The notes beneath the pieces are model-generated. The model was not told where the DNA came from. It did not search any database and worked only from the letters and a program-made list of their open reading frames with translations. 25,239 nucleotides of DNA from Chromera velia (taxonomy: Eukaryota; Sar; Chromeraceae), in the NCBI GenBank assembly GCA_018398765.1, contig JAHBMJ010001474.1:5001-30239 (forward strand). Reading direction: 5' to 3'. The stretch's first letter is position 1, and each line of letters opens with the position of its first letter. This document shows positions 9,438 through 20,940 of the stretch, one piece after another. The position numbers were made by a program, and so were the translations under genes.

Positions 9438-9594
9438 CACTGACTCACTGACTGACTGACTCACTGACTCACTGACTCACTGACTGACTGACTGACTGAC
9501 TAACTGACTGACGGACTAACTGACTGACGGACTGACTGACCAACTGACTGACTGACTGACTGACTGACTGACCGACCGACTGACTGACTGACTG
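9228..9594. repeat. TGAC tetranucleotide array, about 365 bp
   Basis: An almost continuous array of the tetramer ACTG/TGAC with recurring variants (CTAA, CGGA, CTCA, TGGC). The variants themselves recur in larger blocks, such as the string CTAACTGACTGACGGA several times, showing a higher-order structure. It lies about 220 bases after the cyclin stop codon. The Ser-Gln-Ser-Val peptide in the opposite strand is an artefact of this array. Confidence 0.95.
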
Positions 9595-12500
9595 CAAAAA
9601 TGCTCGACAAAACCAGCAGAGCAACAAAGAAGGGGCGAGCGCAAAGAATTCAGACACCAGTACTGACTGACTGCACGACTGGAACAATACGAACGGACGG
9701 ATGGCAGATGATGATGGGACGGTGTAGAAAAAAAAAGGAGAGAAGAGGAGACAGAAAAAGAAAAAAGCGACAGACGGACTGATGACTGGGAGAAAGATGA
9801 AAATGGATGAATGAAATCGACTGCATGATTTTTTGAAAGGACCCATCCATCCGACAGTGACGGGAACCGAGAGAATGGAAGAAGACACGGTGACGTATCC
9901 TTCGACTACTGACCAACAGACTCTTCATTGGGCTCACCATACTCACCACCGCGCCCCATCCAGCCCACTTGTCAATCTGTGAGAGAAGCCGAGCTTCCAC
10001 GCGCACTTTGATACACACGAAATAAGAAAAGCACCGGGCTTTCATTTGTTTCTTTCACAGATTTGCCTGCCTGACGGACAGTCACCTCCTCCCCGCCCAT
10101 CGTTGTCTTTTTCTTCTTTTTCTTTCCTTTCACATTATCTCTCCTGTCCACCCTACCTACTGAAAGGAGCGGTGCGATGATTGACTGACTGATGGGCAGC
10201 GAGACAGTGCATGTCTTTTGTGTTTTCCAGGATGGCAGCGTTCTGTTTCATCTTACTTTGTTTTATTGGGGAAGGCCTGTGTGTCCGCTTTGGAGAAAAA
10301 TAAGAGGAAGAAGGCCAGAAGGGCCGACGGGCGGCTGGAACATTTGTTCTTTTCTGTCATTTCTGTCCTTTCGCCTGTTCATTCGTCTTTCAGTGTGTCA
10401 GTCGGCCTTTGAGTCAGGAGAAACGAATTCAAATTTGAATCGTTTGTCTGTTAGGGGGCGGAAAGGGAGTCATGGAGAGGAGGGAGAGGTGCTTGCTTGT
10501 GTGTGTGCGCAAAGAAGTGCAAGAGTGTTGAGAGAGCGCATCTGCTGCATTCTCCCCTCCTCTCTCTCCGTTTTTGTCAATGTGCCTCTCTCGCCGTCCT
10601 CCCGCCCTTTGTTAGCCAGCCCTGCAGGCCGGCCGTGGTTGGTTGGTCTTTGCCGGTCTCATTTGTCTGCCTGTCTGTCCTTCTCGTTACTTCCTTTCTG
10701 TCTGCCGACACATGCGTCCCCTCTGTGAAAGTAGATGAAAATGACGGGAAGAAGAGACATCAAAGAGGAGGAGCATGCTGCCGACGATGGACAAAGGGGG
10801 AGAAAGTGATGGTGAAGATTGAATGTATTTTGTTGTTGAGAACATCCGAGCATTGTTGTGCTCAGAGACTTCCCTTCTGTCGTTCTCTCTTTCTTTGCAA
10901 CAACCTGTGAGAAGGAGGTGCCGAAAGATAGAAAGATAGTCAGTTGGTTAGTTCACTTTGTCTCCTATTTGCCTGTCGGGAATGGTGTCGTTGACTTATT
11001 GTCTGTCCGTTTTGTCTCTCATGCAGGAAAGCTGATTGAAAGGCCTAACAGAGAAAGGGAACAAAGAAACTCACTCGAAAGATGCCATATGAAGAAGAAC
11101 CGTCAGTCAGTCCGTCCGTTCGTTGGTTTGTTCATTATGGGTTCAACCAGCCGCCTTTCCAGCCAATCAACCCAAATGTCGAATCAGTCAGTCAGGTCAG
11201 TCAGTCGAGTCAAATCAGTCAAGCTTGATCCGTGCGTTTTCGGGAGGGGTGTTTCCTTCCTGCTTGGTTGGGCGGGCGGGCGGAAGGAAGATGGCCGCCT
11301 TTTTCTAGATGGTTCCTCCTTTGTTTGTTTGTGTTTATCCGTCCTCTCTGTCGGTTGGATGGATTTGTTGTCGCCCTCCTGTTCTGGAGGTGCAAGAAAA
11401 GAGGTGACGTATTGCTGTTCCGTCTTACTTGAAAAGGAACAGAAGGAACAAAAGAAGGACAGTGAGGACGATTTGAAAGAGGAAAAGAAGGAAAGAGAAA
11501 AACAGGAAAGAACCGGAAAGCGCAACTGCGCGTTCAGTCAGTCAGTCTTTCAATTGGGAAACCTTCCTTTGTTTATACCTTCCTATCGCTCCAGTTTTTG
11601 GGTTTGTCTTGCTTCCCGACACATTCATGTATGTTTGCTCGCTCCATGTTCACTCCAACCCCCCCGCCTTCAGGTCTTCTTTTTGTCCGTTGAGTGAGCT
11701 ACGGGATAGGATTTGTCTCCCCCACCCTTCCCCTTAGGCTCTCTCAAGCTAACCTGACTGATCTTCCACTGTCTGACGTTTTTTCCTCTTTCTCCTTACT
11801 GTCCCTCTCCTCTTTCTCACTGGAAAGTCAGTCAGTCAGTCAGGAAAACACAAGACAAGCCTCTCTTTCTCCTTTCCTTTCTCTTGCCCCCTCTTTTCCA
11901 GCACTTCCTTTCCTTTTCCTTGTTCGTCTGGTCTATCGCCCTATCAGTCAGGTCAGCTTCGTCTCCTTTTCTCTCAGGTTTTTTGTTTGGCTGTCGATGG
12001 GGGGGTGAGCATGAGAGCAAAGCAGAAAGAAATGAAAGAAGAGGGAGAGAAAGAAACGTGTCCCTCTCGTTTGTTATAAATTAGAAAGCATAACTGTGCT
12101 GAGAGACAAGGAAAGGACAGAGGTCCTTCTAATGTTATTTGTGAAGAAGTCAACGAATCATGAACTGGCAGAGAGAAAAAGAGAAAGAAATAAAGTTATC
12201 TGTTGGAGACAAAATGTATGCCAAAGGGCTTCTTCTCCTTCCCTCTCTTTTCCTTCTACCTTCCCTTCCGTGTCTGATCTCTCTCTCCCCCGTCTTTCGC
12301 TTCTTTCATTTCGTTGCTTGACGTGCGTGCCCTCCAACGCTCTGACAGTTTACGCACATCTTCTCCTGCTCTTCTCTTGCTATCCTTGTGCTTGTGCTCG
12401 TGCTCTTTCGTGTTGCCGGAATTGACTTGCAGTTAATGTGGCTGACCCATCGCACCGCAAGTGAGTGAGTGACTGCATGAGGTGAGGGAATGGAAGGGGG

Positions 12501-13524
12501 GGAAGAGGGGAGGTTCATTCTAGTTCAATGCAAGTAGAAGAACTGGAGAAAGGAAAGAGAAAAGTCGACCATCATCTGTTTCTTTCTCTTTCCACTTCTT
12601 TTCAGTTGGGAGCGAGTCTTCCCTCGCCCCAGACACCACCCCAACTTTATTTCTTCTACAGTTTCTTTTCTTTCTCTTCCTGTTCCCTCTTTCCCTTTTC
12701 TTTCTTTGAGACCAACACCTCCCGCTGTTGGTGGGTCGTGTGCTCCCAGGACTTCCTACCCCCGTCTCACATCAATTCTTCCTTCTTCCTCACTGTCTGA
12801 CTCTCTCTCTGCCTGGCTGGCTGTCCCACGTTGGGCCGGGATGTTGAACTTCTTTCACTGATGGATGGATGGCACTGAGAGAAAGGTGGCTCTTCTGCCT
12901 TTCTTTTCTCTCTTTTCTCTCTCCCCCTTTTTTTTTCTCGTTCAGCCAATTCTGGTGAGTGACGAACACCAACATGAAGACAGACACATGAAATGAAGTG
13001 AATGAAGTGAGCGACTCCAGACGGCCAGACGAATAGGGGACAGAGGTGAGGCGTGCGTGCGTCAACTCTGATCCTCCTCCTTCGTTGGTGCCGTGTCTCG
13101 ACTCGTTTCTTTCTTCCTTCGCTCCTTCTTTCCTGTGTTGTTCAAGTGTTCTTGTCGCGCATGAATAAGTCCTTGTCCGATCTCTTGCGGTATCTCCATG
13201 CCCGGAGACAGAGAAAGAGCAAAACTTGCAGGGGAAAGGAGCGAAGGCGGTGGAAGGAACGAGCAGAAGGGACAATGTGAACGTGTCTTGTTTCTTTCAC
13301 TTGTTCCCTACCTCCGCTGTCCTCTCACCTCCTCTTCTCTACTGTTCAGTTCGGAGGGGAACTCGGTGGGGTAATGATAGAAAAGGCGGCCCCCTTGAAA
13401 AGTCAACAAACAAACAACGCAAAGTTGCAAAGCTACATGTACGTGGCTCTTCCTTCCTTCCCTTCCCCACCGCTCCTTCTCTTCTAGATTCTTCTCTTGT
13501 TTCGCACAAGGGTTCATCGACTGA

Positions 13525-13917
13525 CGGACTCTCGCTTGCCGTTACGGGTGGACGTGTGTGAAAGTGAAAAGGGTCGGAAGGACTGCTGGTGTCTTGATGC
13601 GGAGGATCGAGCAAAGGGAAGTTGCCAAGTTTGCTGCTTTGTCTACCTGTTGCCTGACGAGGGGCTTGGCGTTGTCTCAAGGCACGGAGACTGAGTTGCA
13701 GACCAAAAGAAGTAAAAAGGACCAAAACAGTCTCTGCCCGCGCAAGCTTCTTGACGAGGACTCTCTGTTTCCTTTTGTGTGTCTGAGACAGAGAAAGTGT
13801 GCAGAAAGAAATTTAAACACAAACAGAGAGACGGAATTGTGCCAGCGTCCTGCCTTCAAGAGTTCGCCCTGCTTACCATCGCAATCAATCAAACGGAAGA
13901 GTGAAATGAAAGTGTAG
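13525..13917 (+). CDS. Unrecognised open frame, about 130 codons
   Basis: The frame is open from just after a TGA at 13522-13524 to a TAG at 13915-13917. Composition is basic and Cys-containing but not repetitive, which sets it apart from the T/C-rich shadow frames around it. I recognise no domain, signal peptide or membrane segment. The natural start is unclear because the first part has no ATG in a good context. The stop codon falls inside the first copy of a 71-bp tandem duplication. It may be a chance open frame or an exon of an unmodelled transcript. Confidence 0.2.
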   Translation, partial: RTLACRYGWTCVKVKRVGRTAGVLMRRIEQREVAKFAALSTCCLTRGLALSQGTETELQTKRSKKDQNSLCPRKLLDEDSLFPFVCLRQRKCAERNLNTNRETELCQRPAFKSSPCLPSQSIKRKSEMKV

Positions 13918-14010
13918 ATACAAACAAAAGTAAAAGAAGCTGCTTACCATCGCAATCAATCAAATGGAAGAGTGAAATGAAAGTGTAGATAGAAACAAAA
14001 CTAAAAGAAG
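13869..14010. repeat. 71-bp tandem duplication (two copies)
   Basis: Bases 13869-13939 and 13940-14010 are near-identical, differing at a handful of positions such as AAACGG versus AAATGG. Both copies contain GCTTACCATCGCAATCAATC and GAGTGAAATGAAAGTGTAGA. The high identity implies a recent duplication. Confidence 0.9.
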
Positions 14011-14455
14011 GTTCTCCTCCCCTTTACTGTGCCCTGTCTCTTTTCTCCCAGTTGCATCTTTTTCCTTCCTCACTCAAGGGTTGGCTGTGAAGCCGGTTGA
14101 GAGTCATCGAAGAAAAGGCTCACTGAATGTGTGCATCAGTCCGGGAGGGACATTGGGCAAGTAGAGAGAGAGAGAGAAGTTTGCCTGCCTGTCTATCTTT
14201 CTGTCGGGGGATTCGCAGTTTGCGGCCTCGTCTCGGTAAAGTGACTGTATGTGAGCAAACCCTCTTGCCTTCGTGGTTCCTTATGTGGGCGTTTCGTTTT
14301 TTTGTCTTTCGCTCTCCTTGCCAACCCGCTCTCTTTCAATCCCCATCTCACACGTGTTTCTTTTTTTGTATTTCGGCTCTGTTTTTCCCTTTTCCTCCTT
14401 TTTTTCAAGAGCGCGCAAGTTGGGGAGTGAGAAAAGAAAGAAATTGTTATTTGCA

Positions 14456-14583
14456 ATGGAAGTTGATGTACTTGACTCAATGAAGCAGTATAACGATGTT
14501 ATCGCAAATGTCTACAAAGACACTCCGTCCGACATCAATGAACCGTCCTTCCTTCGCTCGGCGACAATAGCAAGCAAAGGCAG
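14456..14583 (+). CDS. Candidate first exon of a multi-exon gene
   Basis: An ATG in the context GCAATGG opens a frame of 42 codons plus two bases (phase 2 out) and ends at a strong CAG|GTAAGC donor. The peptide starts MEVDVLDSMKQYNDVIANVY and ends IASKG. Its mixed composition is clearly unlike the T/C-rich DNA on both sides. I do not recognise a domain. It may be the N-terminus of the gene whose later exons end at 23617: strand, donor type and spacing are compatible, but the linkage is inferred and the intermediate chain is not closed. Confidence 0.5.
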
Positions 14584-14867
14584 GTAAGCAAGGGCACATT
14601 CCGTCTGAAGCTGTGAAGCACAAGGGCACCCACACGCAATGAAGCACAACAAACACGGGCACACGCAGACACTCGACGTCCACACGTCCGGAACGAAAGA
14701 CGGACTCCTTTCTTTGCTCTCCCCCCCCCCTCTCGTTGTTGCTTGAATGCTTGTGATCATGTCGTGGAATCTTTTTCTTCTCTTCTTCTTATCCTCCTCC
14801 TCCTAACTTCGCTGTATGGCTGGTTGCGTGATAAAACGGATCTGATAAGCTCTTCGCAAGAAAGCAG

Positions 14868-14917
14868 AAGATCAGATGATGGTGATGCAGAAGTAGGCGC
14901 CGCTCCGTCAGGGGACG
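14868..14917 (+). CDS. Candidate second exon, acidic linker
   Basis: With the acceptor AG at 14866-14867 the segment enters in phase 2, as needed after the exon at 14456-14583. It reads RSDDGDAEVGAAPSGD and leaves in phase 1 at a G|GTCGGT donor, the same donor hexamer as at 19135. The acceptor lacks a good pyrimidine tract, and an alternative AG three bases downstream is equally possible. It looks like a short disordered linker. Confidence 0.33.
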
Positions 14918-15440
14918 GTCGGTCCACATGAAAGGGAAACAAAATGATTTTCCAGTTGCCTGGTCGCAAAGCGAAGAAGAAAATAGTTGAAAAGTAGGTC
15001 CATGGGAAGAAGGAGAGCAATGGACGTCACGCTGTAACCAAGGGAGTGAGGTTTCACCGTACAGCGCAAAAAAAACAACTTGGACGGAAACGAAAGAAAA
15101 GAACGGTTGTCGGTTGACTGCAGGCCAAGGTAAGGCAAGGGGAGTCTCTGGCGGATGGCTGGGTTCAAGGTTCAGTCAACAGAAAAAAAGGGAAAGACGT
15201 GACGGTATCTTCAGGCCTCCTTTTCCCTCCGGGTGGGTGCCCGGTGAGTGGGGGGTGAGGGGTGAGAGATTGCGGATGTTCGTGTCTCAACCCTTCTTGG
15301 CCGTTTTGCCTTGTCGTCCGTCTTTCTTCCTTCAATTTCTGTGTGTGCCTTTCTTTCTTCTCTGAATCTTCCCCGCTCTTCTCCCTCTCTCTCTCCCTTG
15401 GCACTCAAACTTCGGAAACGGAACTCTGAACTCCTATGAG

Positions 15441-15498
15441 CCTCCCTCCCTCCCTCCCTCCCTCCCCCTCTTCGACATCTGTCTGACCTTCTTTTTCC

Positions 15499-15533
<35 letters not shown>
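15441..15533. repeat. (CCTC)n and (CT)n microsatellites
   Basis: A CCTC-type tract at about 15441-15467 and a CT tract at about 15500-15533, separated by ordinary pyrimidine-rich sequence. They lie just upstream of the candidate exon at 15563 and could act as its polypyrimidine tract. Confidence 0.9.
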
Positions 15534-15535
<2 letters not shown>

Positions 15536-15562
15536 TGCCTCCGCTTCCTCTCTCCCGCAAAG

Positions 15563-15697
15563 TCTCCCTCCCTCTTCTGCGATGAGTGGCTGTCGTCCCA
15601 TGAGATGGAGGATGCCTTTGGCCTGTTGCGCAGTTTGGCCTTTGCTTTCTTTCTTTCGGGCAGGCAACCCCCCCGTGAACCTCAATTCTTCTCGAGG
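15563..15697 (+). CDS. Candidate internal exon, unrecognised
   Basis: After a long CT tract and the acceptor CGCAAAG, a 45-codon frame reads through CDEWLSSHEMEDAFGLLRSL, then a hydrophobic stretch FAFFLSG, and exits in phase 0 at GG|GTGCGT. The frame stays open into the intron until a TAG shortly after. Amino-acid composition is protein-like, but a second + frame is also open here, so the call is tentative. No family recognised. Confidence 0.35.
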
Positions 15698-18541
15698 GTG
15701 CGTGCATGCATGGGTGCACGCGGGTGTTAGTTGGTTGGTTGTTTCATTTCTTTCTATCTAGCTGGTTCACGGACCTAGCTGAATGAAAGGTGTTGACAGA
15801 AGAGAAGCAACGATAAAAAAAGTGGATCTTTCTTGATCATACTGGCGGCAGCAAGGGGGCGTTTGTTCTTTGTCTCTCTGTGGAGAGCCCACAAGCAACG
15901 CAGCTTTGTTGGTAGTTTACAAAGGTTACCGTATTTTCTTTCTTTCCCCGGTTCCTTCTTTCCGAAAGTAAAAAAGAAGAGATGCTCCGAGAAAATGAAA
16001 GGATGTTCTTTTGGGCCCTTGCTTCTTCTCCCCTCAAATTTCTTTCCCTCGAACCCACTCTGCGCCTCGCAAGGCATGCCCTGCCAGTCATCCCCTGACG
16101 ACGACGACAGCATTCAATGATGTAAAAAAAGGGGTTGAGGGAACAGGCTTTTGGAGTAGTGCATCTGGTTGGGGTAGGAATGAGAAGGGAAGCTCGTTCG
16201 AAGAAAGAATTTGTTCTTTTGTTGTTCTAGCGTCTCCAAACGGAACCCCTTCCCTGATCACAACTCCAAACAGGTCCTTTTTCTCTCTTCCTGCCTGTAA
16301 CTGGCACTTGGGTGCAGGCAGCGAACAGCCTTGCGTGCCTTCTTCCTCCCTCCCTCTTTTCTGTCAGGCTTCTATTTCCCCGTCTTTCTTTGCCGTCTTC
16401 TCCTTTTGCTCTGGTCTTCTCTTACGCGGTGTCGTCGAGCTACACCTCCTGGCTCACGGCTTCTGAGAGGAATGGCTAGGGCACTCACCACTAGACTCTC
16501 CGGAAGTCGGGGCTGACTGACAGGGGGATCGGGGAGATGGAGTCCGTCGTTCGGCATTTGTAAACGGTCGGAAGAGAAGAAAAGAGAGACGACGTGACAC
16601 ATGCAGGTCTCCACAGAGAGAGGGGGAGACGGGGTGAACAGATGGAAAGTCGGAATGGGGGGCCTGTAGTTCTCGCTTTTGGTGTCGTTCGACTGCTTCG
16701 TCTTTCTCCGTCGCCCCTCTTCTCCCCCTCTTTAACCTCTGGTGGCTTGGCGTCTGAAAATCTTCTCTTCTCGCGCCGTGCAGCGTGGAACCTCCCTCCC
16801 TCCTGCCTCCCTCATTCAGCTTGTTTTTTATTGTCCTGTACAGAAGAACGCGAAGGGAGATGCAAGATGTTTTGAATAGAGACTTGCAATTCAGAAGGGT
16901 GAAGTGAAAGAAGAGCAGCAGCGACGAGAATGGACAATCACACAAACCGAGAAAAGCAAGTGATCGATGCCTGTGTCGGTCCTGTTTAGCCTGCTCCTTT
17001 TGTCTGTTGCCCTTCTTCCGTTTTGGTCTCTCCGTATCTTGTCCCCTCTCTTCTCTTTCTTTTTTCTTTGCTCCCCCCTTTTGAAACCTGTTTCTCTATC
17101 GCACTCCCCTGCTCCCTCGCATTCCATTGCCTTAACTTTCGTGTGTCCACTCCCCCCCTTTCTCTCTCAGTCTCTGTCTCTTTTACGAGAGAGATTTTCG
17201 AGCTGGGGAGAGGTTTTGAAAAAGAAGAAGAAATGAATGGAAGGAAGAGTTTTGAAAGCGGGGGATGTGAGATGTCGTGGTCGGGGTCTATGCAGTTTCG
17301 TTGTCTCTTTCTCCCTTCTGTTCCCTCCTCTCTCTCTCTCTCATTCCCTTTTTTCAATCGTGTAATGCAAAAACCGGCGAACGGCCTCGAAAGGTTTTTT
17401 CAAGGCATGTTCTGCTGGTGGAAAAATACATTGCCAGAGGAATTAGATGTGAAAGCAGAACTAAAATGAAAGGAAGGGAAGAGGGAAGAACTGACTGCCC
17501 TTTCTTTCAAGCTTTTTCTGTTTTTTTCTCATCCTCTGAGAGTGTGCACACTTTCGCTTACCGGGACCGATGTTCCGGGATCATAGTCAATTTCCTCTCT
17601 CGCGGTCGTTCGTTGTCGCTTTTGTGCTGACGACTGCCTGTCTGTCGTCCCTGTCTGTCTGCTGTCTGCATTTGATTCCACCATGCAGCCAATCAAGTGA
17701 GAAGGATGGGGACTTGCTGGATGTTCGGTTTGAGCTAGGTGTGTTTGTTTCTTACAAAAGTCCGATGCTCCCTCGACCCTTGCGCTTTCATACCTGCCTG
17801 CCTGCATCTCCCGGCCACATGTTTCTTTCTGTAGAGACTCTGGAGGCTGATCAATCTTTCCATTTTGTTCGGCGCCAATCGAAAAGAAATCAAACAAAGC
17901 TCCTCAAGGCGACATGAATTAAAGCAAAAGAGAGGCTCGGCCCCTTGGAGAGACGGCTCTTTTGAACTCCTCGAACAGGGATAGTCGGGCGATCATGCCG
18001 TGCAGGTTACATACGGACACTCAGCCATGTGCATGCAACACAAGGGAGAAGGAGAGGAAAACAAAAATCGTGTAGAAGAGTGCTAAAAGAATGAAAGGTG
18101 ACATACAGACGAAAGGTGCACTCGGCCAGTTCTTCTTACAAGACACTGGAAAAACAAATCGAACCAAAGAAAAGAAATGGATGAAAGCAGACTTCACTGC
18201 AAGACAGATTGACGGACAGACAGACAAAAGAACACCTTTTAAACACATCGGAGCGCTCTTTTTGCCTACCTGCCTTACCTGCCTGCTGCCTACCTACCGT
18301 TTTTTCCATGACCGCTGGCCAGAACGGATGGCGCTTCTGCAAGCATCCAGTGGGTGTGTGGTCTTTCTTTGAGAGCCCGGCTTGGTCTGCTTGCAATGCG
18401 TCAATTCCTGTGTCTTGGCCGACAATTTTCGCCCCAGTTCCCTCTCTCTCTCTCTCTGTCTTTCTCTCCGCGTCACCCCTCCTAATTTTCTTTGTGTGAG
18501 TGCAAGTATGCAGACACACAAAATAGTCTATTTATCCTCAG
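15698..18541. other. Pyrimidine-rich interval with no clear exon
   Basis: This 2.8-kb stretch is T/C-rich on the + strand with short purine-rich patches. Several overlapping frames of 60-150 codons exist on both strands, but none shows good splice pairing or a recognisable motif. A frame near 17360-17480 has mixed composition but no credible acceptor. It is most simply read as intron of the + strand gene. Confidence 0.4.
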
Positions 18542-18701
18542 TGAGCGGACTGTTCTGGAATCAGTCAGTAAGGCTCTCGTCATCCGTTCCCTTCTCACTT
18601 TACTGGTCGAGACTGAACGAGCAATGGATTTGCCACCCCTCTGCCTTGCTGTCAAACTGCTTTCTTCTATCCAGCGTAGTCTGACCGCAGGCAGACAGGG
18701 T
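18542..18701 (+). CDS. Candidate internal exon, helical segment
   Basis: The acceptor TATCCTCAG is followed by one base and a 53-codon frame: ERTVLESVSKALVIRSLLTL, then a Glu/Asp-containing stretch, then LAVKLLSSIQRSL. It exits at GGT|GTGCGT in phase 0, or one donor earlier in phase 1. The peptide has strong amphipathic-helix character and no repeats. No domain is recognised. The phase does not directly match the next candidate exon at 19045, so an exon between them is missing or one boundary is wrong. Confidence 0.38.
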
Positions 18702-19000
18702 GTGCGTGTTCCGTTCGCCCGTGTGATCGTCTTGTGGGTGGGTGGATGGATGGATGGATGCCTTTTCTGGCCTTTTCTGCATCAAATGAGAGGAAGGACT
18801 GATCGAGAAGATGGATGGTTGGAGGAGTCGATGAGGCGGAAGAGGCAGTCAGGACTTCTCTCTGTCCCACGTGAGAGCTCCTCTCAGTCTATCGCCCCTT
18901 TCCTTGCCTTGCTGGTTGTCTTTCCTTTCCCTGCCTCTCAGGGTACACTAACGACAGCTGTTTTCTCATTCTGAGCTTCGTTGATTGTCTCTTTCTATCT

Positions 19001-19024
19001 GATTGATTGATTGATTGATTGATT
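19001..19024. repeat. (GATT)n microsatellite
   Basis: Six GATT units immediately upstream of the candidate exon at 19045. Interrupted GGAT units also occur at about 18735-18761. Confidence 0.9.
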
Positions 19025-19044
19025 TAAGTCTGCTCCTGCTTCAG

Positions 19045-19134
19045 AGAAATGAAACAGAGCTCAGGGTCTGCAGGGGGACTGGTGGGTGATTCCACCGGGG
19101 AGCTGATGGTCGGAACTCGATTACAGGGATCCAG
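19045..19134 (+). CDS. Candidate internal exon, Gly/Ser-rich
   Basis: The acceptor is TGCTTCAG after a pyrimidine-containing tract and the donor is CCAG|GTCGGT; phase is 2 in and 2 out. The peptide runs EMKQSSGSAGGLVGDSTGEL and then MVGTRLQGS. Codon choice and the well-formed splice sites make it a good exon candidate. It is unrecognised, probably a linker. Confidence 0.42.
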
Positions 19135-19389
19135 GTCGGTGGTTTTTCTGATTGTGGGGGAGTCCTCAATGGATAGAAAGAGCAAGGAAAGGATCGGTGG
19201 ACGGTCCGGAAGGTTCCTTGACCCTCCATCTGTTTTTTGCGTCGATTCGTTGGCTGGTCGCTGGTGTGTTTTTTTCTCGGGCAGACGATAACAAGAGGAC
19301 ACAGCAGAGAGAAAGATTGCGGGAAAGGAAGAAAGATGAGAGAATAAGACGGAAGAAAAAGTGGGGAAGATGCTGACGGATTGTTGGCG

Positions 19390-19426
19390 TTGTGTGGGTG
19401 TGTGTGTGTGTGTGTGTGTGTGTGTT
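19390..19426. repeat. (GT)n microsatellite
   Basis: A GT tract of about 35 bases in the pyrimidine-rich interval between candidate exons. Confidence 0.9.
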
Positions 19427-19856
19427 TCTTTCTGTCTTTCTATCTCGTCTTCTCTTTCTTTTCGAGGGAATTGTTTCTTTCCTTTCTGTTCTTTTCCGCC
19501 TGCCCCGATTCCGAAGTTCCCCTGAACAGGGGTTAATATTTCTTTTTCTTCTTCTTTGTCTCTTTCTACCTGTCTTTCTTCCTGCCTATTTATTCGTGTG
19601 ATGAATTCTATCGCTAATGAATTGTTTCTTCTTTTCTGTCTCTACCTGGCTGTCGTGTGATTGAAGTCTTTTATGCATGCATACATGCATTCATGATGAT
19701 AGGCTTCTGGCTTTCTTTTCTTTCATTCCGTTCGACGAGGCGGGTGCACGGGATCTGTTCCGCACGTACCGCCTCCTGTTGTGTCTTCTTTCTTTTTTCC
19801 ATCATTGAGCGTCCCCATGTCGGCCTGCAGTGGGTCATCATGGGGGTCTCCTTCCC

Positions 19857-20037
19857 CCTTTCTTTCTTTCTTTCTTTCTTTCTTTGTTTCTCTCTTTCTT
19901 TCTTTCTTTCTGTCTGTCTTTCTTTCTTTCTCGTGTTTCTTTGTTTGTTTCTGTCTTTCTTTCTTTCTTTTTTTCTTTTCTTTTTCTACTCTTTCTTTCT
20001 TTCTTTTCTTCTTTTTTCTGGTCTTTCTTTCTTTCTC
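19857..20037. repeat. (TTTC)n tract, interrupted
   Basis: About 180 bases of TTTC/TTTCT units with GTTT and TCTG interruptions. Long Phe-Leu-Ser and Lys-Glu-Arg frames on the two strands come from it. Confidence 0.93.
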
Positions 20038-20195
20038 GCACTTCTCTTGCGTTGCAATTGCAGCATTGCTTGCAGCTCGCTGTCTCTTCCTCTCTTTCTT
20101 TCTCTGTCTGTCGACTTTTTTGTACAGGGGGGGGGTCGTAGAGGGGGTATGTGATGAACGCTTTTCTGTCCTTTTTTCTCGTTCCCTCCATGCAG

Positions 20196-20223
20196 AGCCG
20201 CAAGCAGAGTCGGGAGAAGGGAG
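20196..20223 (+). CDS. Candidate 28-base micro-exon
   Basis: A good acceptor (pyrimidine tract then CCATGCAG) is followed by SRKQSREKG plus one base, exiting in phase 1. The next exon enters in phase 1, so the join gives an Ala codon and a continuous basic peptide. The donor AG|GTGTTT is weak, so the exon rests on phase and composition. Confidence 0.33.
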
Positions 20224-20940
20224 GTGTTTCATGTTAGTGAGGAAGGCGTTTTCTTTCTCTTTCTTGGATTGAGCTGTCGAACCGACGGCTGTTTTTTCAA
20301 ATAAGTTAAGCTTGATTTTTTTAAAGAACTTGCTGAAGTGAGGGAACGAAGCGGCACAAGCAGCAGTAAGCATCTTTCTTCTTTCCTGCCAGACCGTTTC
20401 CCTCCTCAGAAAATTACCCTTTTTCTGTCAGCCCGAAGAAAGATTGGATCCCTTTCTTTCTTTTTTGGCGGCTTCTACTTCTTCGGCGTCCTCTGCGCTC
20501 GTCATGCGCGTGCGTAGATATGTTACTGTCACTTGCTTGTCTGGGTTGATTGGTGGATGTCTTGAGGGGTGACTGTGTAGCTCGACTGACTGGCTGGCTT
20601 TGATTGATTTTGAGTCCGGCGTCGCCTGTCCATTCACCAAAACAATGATCAAAAGAACGAACAAAGCCTTTTTTCTTAATCGCGCTCTCACTTGTTCCCC
20701 CAAAAGGAAAATTGCGTCCTTCGCGCAAGGGAAAGGAAAAGAAGAGAGAAGTGAAGGGGTGTGCTGTGGTCTAGGCTGTGGTCTATCATGACATAAACTT
20801 CGGGTACCATATGTCCATCGCGCTAATGTATCCCTGTCTTTCATGCGTTGATGGGTCGGTCGATGGATTCTTCGAGGGCTGTCCGTGTGTCTGTCTGTTC
20901 CTGACTGAGTGCCGGATGGGCTGAGTGACTAACTGCACAG

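Larger units (their letters stand above)
9005..14455. other. Long non-coding stretch between the two genes
   Basis: After the cyclin stop codon there is no clear AATAAA-type poly(A) signal. The + strand then becomes strongly pyrimidine-rich, with T/C runs and scattered CAGTCAGT strings. It contains the TGAC repeat array, an unrecognised open frame near 13.5-13.9 kb, and a 71-bp duplication. One possible micro-exon (12433-12460) has a CAG acceptor and a strong AA|GTGAGT donor and would encode NVADPSHR in phase 1-in/2-out; alone it is weak. The region may include the 5' UTR and leader introns of the downstream gene, or simply be intergenic. Confidence 0.45.

Noticed and set aside
9469-9888. Minus-strand frame with Ser-Gln-Ser-Val repeats
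   Set aside because: It is a translation of the TGAC tetranucleotide array.
11135-11155. tRNA gene hinted at by GGTTCAACC
   Set aside because: The B-box match is incomplete and no A box or acceptor stem pairs with it.
19723-19800. Possible exon reading ARDLFRTYRLLL after GACGAG
   Set aside because: The peptide is attractive, but the acceptor would be CGACGAG in a poor context, and neither entry nor exit phase could be fixed to neighbours.
19657-20373. Phe/Leu/Ser-rich + frames and Lys/Glu/Arg-rich - frames
   Set aside because: Both come from the TTTC microsatellite; neither has motifs or a sensible boundary.
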